This document shows, piece after piece, positions 57,673-64,000 of a stretch of 64,000 nt of DNA. The notes under the pieces were generated by a model. It had not been told where the DNA came from. It worked only from the letters and a program-made list of their open reading frames with translations, and made no database searches. Each line of letters opens with the position of its first letter. Position 1 is the first letter of the stretch. A program made the translations under genes and the position numbers. The stretch comes from Cinnamomum chago (lineage: Eukaryota > Streptophyta > Magnoliopsida > Laurales > Lauraceae): contig CP142456.1 of assembly GCA_038049695.1 (NCBI GenBank), forward strand, positions 81,367,422-81,431,421. The letters are read 5' to 3'.

Positions 57673-58946
57673 ACAAAAAACTAAGACGAGAGACCAAGAG
57701 AGACAAATAAATAAACACCTTAAATGTGGTGAGGGGAAACATTACGAACTTTGGAGTAGCTAAGAACATGAGTACTTTAGTTTTGAGTGGAAAAGTAAAG
57801 TACTCGATATAGATGGTACGAAGCTTCAATGATGACATTACTGTGGCTTAATGGCAGTAATCTTGACATTGCATTGGGTTCGTTCAAAGAAACAGAATCA
57901 CTCAGTCATGGGGTATCACTATCCATTGACTGACACTTATATTCCCTTGAAGGGCAAAAACATTTTAGAAGATCACATCTATGCATCTTCAGGATTTGAG
58001 TCAAAATCATCAGTAATCATTGCATTAACAAAATCTCCATATTTGAAAGAAAGGAGGCGCTTATGATTCTCATCGCAATTTCCTTCTCACCTTGCTCGCA
58101 CTCATCCAACTTTTACTTCCCCTTCTGCCCCCAAAGAATTTGTATAAAGCCTAAATTTGACAAGTCATCCAACTTTTACTCACCATTGAATTTGAAATTA
58201 ATCACAGCAAAGTGATGCTTCTAAAATTATTAAACTTTGGCTAGGAGAACTTAATGGAGTTGAAGATTTTTATATAGGCAAATCTCATCTATATTATTCC
58301 ATCCAATATTCCATGGTTGTCATACAACATGGTAGTGGGAGGGTCACTTTTGGTAAAAGAAACTCTCCAAGAGTTTTGGATAAAAGTTACTCACTATGAG
58401 AGTAGGGGTGCTCAAAAAGATAAATAATAAAAAAAAAAAAAAAAAAAAAGGATGGTGGGTATTTTAGAGATGACCAAATTCAGTTGAAAGCCATCCCTCT
58501 GAGTTTCTAGGTGAAAATATCTGGACTCGAAGATGGTATGAAACCCATAAAAATGCCAAATAAAAGGCAGCATGAAAGCCATGACATTGGATGTCAATCC
58601 CAAACCCACACACTGCACACTGCACACCTTTCACAAATGAGATGAAGGACTCTGGTTTTGATAAAAAGCAAATCTACCAATGATATAGCCTTTTGGAAAT
58701 TCATGGACCCAGAGAAAAATCTAAATGGGAAATGCTACTTTCACAACAACCTTGGGATCTGAGAACTGTTTTTCATCAAATTCTATCCATTTAAAGTGTC
58801 ACCAACTGCATGTATATTTCCCTAAAAAGCACTGGGGCCTTTTCGCACTTTTTCTCGATTTTGGACCGGACCCACTAACCCACTGCATGCATTATTAATC
58901 CTAAACGTTTGCTCATTTTATAGATTTATTTCTTATTTCCCTATAA
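57673..58946. other. Intergenic DNA, no gene seen
   Basis: AT-rich sequence with a 23-bp poly-A run at about 58428-58450. The frames at 57851-58066 and 58412-58627 have no recognisable domain. Confidence 0.4.
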
Positions 58947-59451
58947 GGGCACGTTTGTGTACATCTAATTTCCGTGGAAATTAGAAATTGCCACATCAGT
59001 AAAATCCATGGGTTTTAAATTCTTTGGAAAAGTTTTTCCGCGGAAGTCAAAATTTTATGTTTGGTGCAAAAAGGTTTTCCTCGATGAATTAGTGCTAATG
59101 TTGTTTGGTGCAGCTATGGATTTCTTTAGTGAAAACCATTTTTTAGTGAAAATTATTGGGTGAGTGGGTTGATATGTGTGTGGGGGTGGGTGGGGTTGGG
59201 AGGGGAAAAGGAAGAAAGAGGGTGGTTGGGTGGAGTGAGGGTGAGAGAGAGGAAATTGGGGGGTCGGTTTTCCGTGGAAATGGACTTCCCATACCCCCCC
59301 ATAGGAAGTCTATTTCCATGGCTAGGAAGGAAAATGCTAACGTGGCGAAAAAGCATTTCCGCGGAAAACTGCCGCACCAAACACATGAAAAAGAAGTTTT
59401 CCGTAGAAAACTACAACCTTTTCCGCGGAAATGGGCTACACAAACATGCCC
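58947..59451. mobile_element. TIR element of about 505 bp with repeated TTTCCGCGGAAA palindromes
   Basis: Left end GGGCACGTTTGTGTA and reversed right end GGGCATGTTTGTGTAG are inverted. Seven TTTCCGCGGAAA-like words (exact or near) lie at about 58970, 59035, 59269, 59311, 59356, 59398 and 59419. Overlapping frames on both strands here are artefacts of the repeats. No flanking duplication is seen. Confidence 0.65.
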
Positions 59452-60095
59452 GAGTTTTGCATCTGCAACAAGCTTGAATGCAATGGCCCCTTGACACTTC
59501 CAACGAGAAAGTGAAAGTTTAAAAGATTTCAAAATGTGCAAGGGGCCTTAAAAGTAATACACTGACCTCTTTGTTTAAGTTTTACAGGCATTACAGGAAA
59601 GATTTTAATGGGGCATTTTTTAAGGCATCAATATATCCACCCCATTAACTATAGGGAACTTTCATTTTCACTAGGGCATTCCAGGGATATATCTCTGAGA
59701 GAACTTTTCAGTACCTTAGCATTAATCAGGCTACACTTTGGAGTAGTCTGCTAATCAAGCATTTCATAACCCCATTTCTCCTCAAAAACTCTAGATTGAG
59801 GATTGACATTCACAAGGTCACACCACCATAGCATTGTGATATAATGAATCAACGTCCAAGCAAAAAATAAATTAGCATTCGATGAATCAATAAACATCAC
59901 ACCAAGAGAAAGCAAATACGAAATAAATCCGGATTGAAACGCATCGTCACATGAAGATCTTAATCAAAGTGCTCTATAACCTATGTGCCCTTAACTTGCT
60001 AATCTCTTTGTCGGACCCTCCTCATCTTCCTCTCGTGCCGCTCGGCCATTAGCCTACTAATTCCCTCATCAGACTCATCCTGGATGGACTTCACC

Positions 60096-60228
60096 CTATG
60101 ATACACGGATACTTTAAAATAGGCAATCGTATCGTATCTAATACTTCACTTTTTATGTGTAAAATTCGTACCCCAGTCATGTCTATGACGTGTCTTTGCC
60201 GTACCAATGTTGTATCTGTGCATCTTAG
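60096..60228. mobile_element. Small MITE, 133 bp, perfect 8-bp TSD (family with 63737)
   Basis: Left end CTATGATACACGGATAC and right end TATCTGTGCATCTTAG are inverted; ACTTCACC flanks it at 60088-60095 and 60229-60236. The interior word CAATACTTCACTTTTTA-like (TAATACTTCACTTTTTATG) is shared with 63737-63879. Confidence 0.85.
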
Positions 60229-60542
60229 ACTTCACCTTTAAGATGTGTGTTGACATATCACTTATCCAACACTGACTAACGGTCGTTACTTATTTCTAGG
60301 CGACCCTAAAAGCCATATGAGAACGGCGCAAATCTTCAAGAGCAAGTGAGGCACTTGATCCATCACTCTGAAACAACAAAACCAAGACAAATTCAAAAAG
60401 ATCTTAAGTTAATAGAAAGGAGGAAAAGCCTAAAAAAAAAAGCAATTTTACCGCGGAGAGTATAGACTCCAAATCCTTCACCCTTTGAATCAAATTTGCC
60501 TGGCTCGTTTCCTATAAAAATAACGAGATACTGATAGAATCA

Positions 60543-60546
<4 letters not shown>

Positions 60547-60580
<34 letters not shown>

Positions 60581-60581
60581 G
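60547..60581. repeat. (AAT)n microsatellite
   Basis: About eleven AAT repeats. A poly-A run follows at about 60665-60685. The flanking 60240-61080 shows no gene. Confidence 0.95.
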
Positions 60582-61080
60582 GAGTGCAGCTTCCAATTTG
60601 CAAATATACCAATTCTTCACTCCTGCTTCGCCAAGTCAACTGTTTTTCTAAGAATGACGAGATATAAAAAAAAAAAAAAAAAAAGGTAATTGATTTTCAG
60701 AACAAATCCCTTTAAATGGGTTCCAAGAATAACATCAACAAAATATTATTTAAAGGAATGGGATGCAAAATTTCTTGTTCAATGATTTTCTAGTGACAAT
60801 TAAAAAAAATCTAAAAATCAGTTCGAAAATGAAATCATTAATCATCGGGCCTTACGAAAATGGGCATATATACCGTAGCAATGCCTGTATATATTATTTA
60901 TTTCTTAATAATTTCATGCTCTATTGAATATATTTAAGACGGACCTCTTATTTCAAATTAACCCCTTTGTATAAAAATTATCTCAAAATCTAACTCAAAG
61001 CAGCTTCTAATACTCCTTCAAATTTAATTACTATGTCAAGAAAATATAATTTTCTCCTTAAATATGAGTCAAAGGTGGGC

Positions 61081-61310
61081 AGCCCAGCACGACCCAATGC
61101 GAGAAACCTGGGCCATGGGCAGGCACAACATGTTGACTGCATTGACTAGGCCGGCCTGGCCCGGCACAACCCAATGAGAGAAACCTGGGCCACGGGCCGG
61201 CACAACATGTTGACTGCATTGACTAGGCCGGCCAGGCCTGGCATGACCCAAGGGAGCCTGCATTGACTAGGCCAGCACGGCCTAGCATGACCCCGCACAG
61301 CCTGACGCGA
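61081..61310. repeat. GGCC-rich 77-bp tandem duplication
   Basis: ACCCAATG(C/A)GAGAAACC recurs at 61092 and 61169, with CAACATGTTGACTGCATTGA and CTAGGCCGGCC in each unit, then a shorter partial unit to about 61300. It is the GC-rich part of a degenerate repeat, not a gene. Confidence 0.85.
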
Positions 61311-61609
61311 CATTTATTTTTTTTAAAATTGATTATTTAAATAAATAAATTATTAAATTTAAAATAATTAAAGTTTAATTTTTCATTTGTATATTTGTAT
61401 CAATGCTTGTGCATTTATTTTAATAGTTTCAAACTTATTTCAAGTTTAGAACCCTAAAAGTCCATAAAGTCTTTTTCAATTTATAAAAAGGAAAATTAAG
61501 AAATTTGGGAGAGGCATGTGGGCAGCCTGTAGGCAGTATAACCCAGCGGTAGATAGGTTAATATGGTTCCAATCGAGTGAGTCCTGGAAAAGATCAAGAG
61601 CATAATTTT

Positions 61610-61775
61610 ATTTATTTCTTTATTAATTTTTTAACGCCTTTGAGCTGGACTAATCCCTACGGGCCAAAGGGTAGCCAGATAAATCTCATGTGGCCCCAAT
61701 GTGATAACACAATTTCGATCCCTCAATCTATGGGAGAAAATTGTAGTCTTGGGCCAACTGAGCTACCCTCGGGGT
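61610..61775 (-). mobile_element. tRNA-derived SINE, minus strand
   Basis: On the minus strand it begins CCGAGGGTAGCTCAGTTGG, a clear A-box, and about 35 bp later has GAGGGATCGAAATTGTG, a B-box. The 3' end GTAGGGATTAGTCCAGCTC is followed by an A/T-rich tail. Direct repeats at the ends are weak. Confidence 0.75.
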
Positions 61776-62329
61776 AAAAAGCAAATTTAATCCATGTGAT
61801 ATGAGTAGTTTGATTGCCAAAATATATATACATGATAGCTCACTATTTTCAGGTAGGTCATTATTTTAATAAGAATGTGTATGTGTAACATTCACCGTTT
61901 TCTTTAGCATCCAATTTTCTTACACCCAAATCTAAATCCTCTATAGGTGTGAATCAAATGAAACCCTATAGCTTGACTTATAAATCTATCAATGGATTCC
62001 ATAATCTCTAAAATTCAATATTAGAAAATTAATCGTCCCCTATTGTATTGGCTTCAAGTCAACATTCATTTTTGAGCTTTTAAGGTTTTATAAGTGGTCC
62101 CTTGATAGACTTATAAACCTGGCTAAAAATTTCTTTGATTCTATGCTAGAACTCTCATGCAAACAAGATAAGTCTTGCTCATAAATCTTGACGATATATT
62201 GTGATCTATGCAATAGTTAGGACCTGTTTGGATGGTATAATGTGATGTCTATATATTATAATTATCATATCGAGAATGTATAATATGATGGATCAGCCCC
62301 CTTAAACTTGAAAAAAAATTAAATAACTC

Positions 62330-63200
62330 GTGGGCCTTGGCCACTCCACCATTGCCTTGATCTTGTTGGGTCCGCTGCCACCCCTTCCCCTGAAATTATA
62401 TGTCCTAAATGCTCAACTTGAGTACGCCCAAATGTGCATTTTGATTGTTTAACAAACAGCTTATGTGCCATTAATATTTCAAAGACCATCATATGTTCTA
62501 AGTGGTCTATCCACCCAACTATGGCTGTAAATCAAGATGTCATAAAAATATATATATACTAATACAAACTTGAGTCAGAAGGGCCTAAAATTTGCATTTA
62601 TTAAACTCCAAAATGTGGAAGGAGATTGGTGTGGCCAATCGGTATCACTAAGAATTCATAGTGCCCCTCATGTGTTTGAAAAGTTATTTTGGGAGTGTCT
62701 GGATCATGGACTTGAATCTGGTGATAGCCGGATCATAGATCCAATTTGGAGTAAGATTGAGCCCCATAAAGTTCATCTAAGAGCTCGTCAATTTCAGATA
62801 TAGGAAATTTATTCTCGATTTTACAACTATTGAGGGCCCGATAGTCCACGCACATGCGCCGAGTGTCATCCTTCGTCCTCACCAATAAAATAAAAGAGGA
62901 GGGGAGTATGGGCTTACACTAGGGCCTATAATTCCGATTTTTTAACAGATCCTTGATTAAAAGAAAAAAATTTCAATTTTTTTTTTTTTTTTTCTGTTTT
63001 GTTTTGCATATGCCCGGTACCTATAGCTTTTAAGGAAATGTGATGGTCATTGGATGGGGATGGAGATAGGCCATTAGGTGGGTCAAAGATCGATTGGTAA
63101 GCTGACAACATTTGAGCCAAGTCATTGGACATGTCAGGTGATGATGCTACATGCGTTGATAGTGCTTGAAATTTAACAAGGTGGCCGATTTCCAATTGGG
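62330..63200 (-). mobile_element. Ty3/gypsy pol fossil (protease-RT linker and reverse transcriptase)
   Basis: Read on the minus strand, the order is that of Ty3/gypsy pol: the HHISLK-type linker with YQSIFDPPNGLSPS upstream of RT, the MCVDYRALN block, the [10 protein letters not shown] and GYHQI blocks, and the ILIYSHSWVDHLEHM region with HKLFVKQSKC. Only this central part is seen, with no LTRs, RNase H or integrase recognised in the window. The element is broken, with several breaks, and looks old. Confidence 0.85.
62965..62995. repeat. Poly-T run inside the pol fossil
   Basis: A T tract of about 20 bp. A second of about 24 bp lies at about 63258-63281. Confidence 0.8.
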
Positions 63201-63736
63201 TTTTTTTTTTCTTGGTTTAGGCAGTTGTGCTTTCTTGGGCCTTTTGGGGCTTTTGCTGTTTTTTTTTTTTTTTTTTTTTTCCTCCTTTTCTCTTTAAGAT
63301 TTCCATTATCATTCTCTTGTACTGTTAGCTCTTTTTAATGAATGTAACCATTCAAAAATAAAATATAATCATGTAATAAAATCATCATATTAATATTTAA
63401 TATTCAATTTCAGGTTATAGATTGGATGACATTTTCCCTCATTTCCTGAATGAATTAAGTGCAATCACATGAATCATGTCCCTGCTCCACATACTGTATC
63501 TGTATCCAAATGAATATATCATGCATATTGTACTTTACAGCCAAATTTCATTGTAAGCCAGCTCAGCTTTTGCACAACTCATCATCACACGTATATGAAA
63601 GGTAATAAGTTCAGCAAATTTAGATAATCAATTGCGTGAGCACTAGCAGATCATGAATGGCCCAGTTAGAAACCACAAGAATCAAGCAATCCTGCCTTTC
63701 AAACCTGTTGTCTTGGGTTTTATACAAGTTTACAAA
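63201..63736. other. AT-rich DNA, no gene seen
   Basis: The stretch between the pol fossil and the last MITE has a long poly-T and no frame with a recognisable domain. Confidence 0.4.
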
Positions 63737-63879
63737 CTATGATGCACGGATACTTCAAAATGAACAACATATTATGTCGTATCCGTATCCAATACTTCAC
63801 TTTTTACATTTAAAATCCGTGCCCCAAACATGTCTACGGCATGTCCGTGCTGTATCCGTACCGTATATGGACACCATAG
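63737..63879. mobile_element. Small MITE, 143 bp, perfect 8-bp TSD (family with 60096)
   Basis: Left end CTATGATGCACGGATAC and right end TATGGACACCATAG are inverted; TTTACAAA flanks at 63729-63736 and 63880-63887. Interior words CAATACTTCACTTTTTACA and CCGTGCCCCAAACATGTCTA match the 60096 copy. Confidence 0.88.
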
Positions 63880-64000
63880 TTTACAAATAGGATTATCAAA
63901 TGTGTCTAGTCTAGTACACTGTATCTATGTCCAACTCAGACATGTTTTCCTTCCCCAAGTTACAATGGTGGGTGTCGACCATTCATGATATATACTCCAT

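Noticed and set aside
59143-59541. Several overlapping 77-132-aa frames on both strands
   Set aside because: Openness on both strands comes from palindromic repeats of the TIR element; no domain.
61500-61560. Possible tRNA gene (AGCGGTAGATAGG ... GGTTCCAATCGAG)
   Set aside because: Cannot be folded into a full cloverleaf by eye; more likely another SINE head next to the minus-strand SINE.
1-64000. Prokaryotic-style systems (CRISPR arrays, defence islands, operons)
   Set aside because: The DNA is eukaryotic with introns; repeats here are microsatellites and transposons.

Overview
This is nuclear DNA of a flowering plant, probably a woody species with a repeat-rich genome. The evidence is plant gene families (a DYW-type PPR protein, a plant O-fucosyltransferase, a BAHD acyltransferase), GT-AG introns of up to several kb, AT-rich intergenic DNA, long (CT)n and (TA)n runs, and many plant MITEs, SINEs, LINE pieces and LTR fossils. 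The species cannot be named from the sequence. There is no operon structure, no CRISPR array and no prokaryotic content.

Five host genes can be supported. (1) The 5' coding exon of a DeSI/PPPDE-type thiol isopeptidase lies on the minus strand at 76-229; the rest is beyond the left edge. (2) A complete intronless DYW-class PPR gene lies at 1821-3857 (+), arranged head to head with the first. (3) A complete eight-exon ARPC4 gene (Arp2/3 complex subunit 4, 169 aa) runs from 17101 down to 7587 (-). It has an ATG-only coding exon, a 28-bp microexon and a GC-AG intron. (4) A complete eight-exon plant O-fucosyltransferase gene (about 543 aa) lies at 21490-28973 (+). (5) A two-exon BAHD acyltransferase gene (454 aa) lies at 47900-53292 (+), with a 4-kb intron and a clear TATA box. 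These genes are functionally unrelated neighbours.

The rest is a layered mobile-element landscape. Several insertions can be proved by target-site duplications (TSDs): a SINE (4999-5218, 17-bp TSD), a 5'-truncated LINE in an ARPC4 intron (11542-13251, 14-bp TSD), a Tourist/Harbinger MITE (14148-14522, TTA), two related hAT-like elements (44209-44574 and 56382-57393, perfect 8-bp TSDs), two copies of a small MITE family (60096-60228 and 63737-63879, perfect 8-bp TSDs), and larger terminal-inverted-repeat elements at 31515-33143, 33222-33688 and 50085-51038. The 56382 hAT-like element sits inside a long non-coding LTR-like fossil (about 53851-57672). A broken Ty3/gypsy pol fossil lies at about 62330-63200 (-). 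The region 31.4-39.2 kb also holds two old segmental duplications, each with one copy split by an insertion.

No new multi-gene system was found. The points most worth following up are the family-specific palindromic words clustered near the ends of several TIR elements, the old 35.2/38.5-kb duplication carrying a possible signal-peptide exon, the altered DFGWG motif of the BAHD enzyme, and the unusual exon structure of ARPC4.
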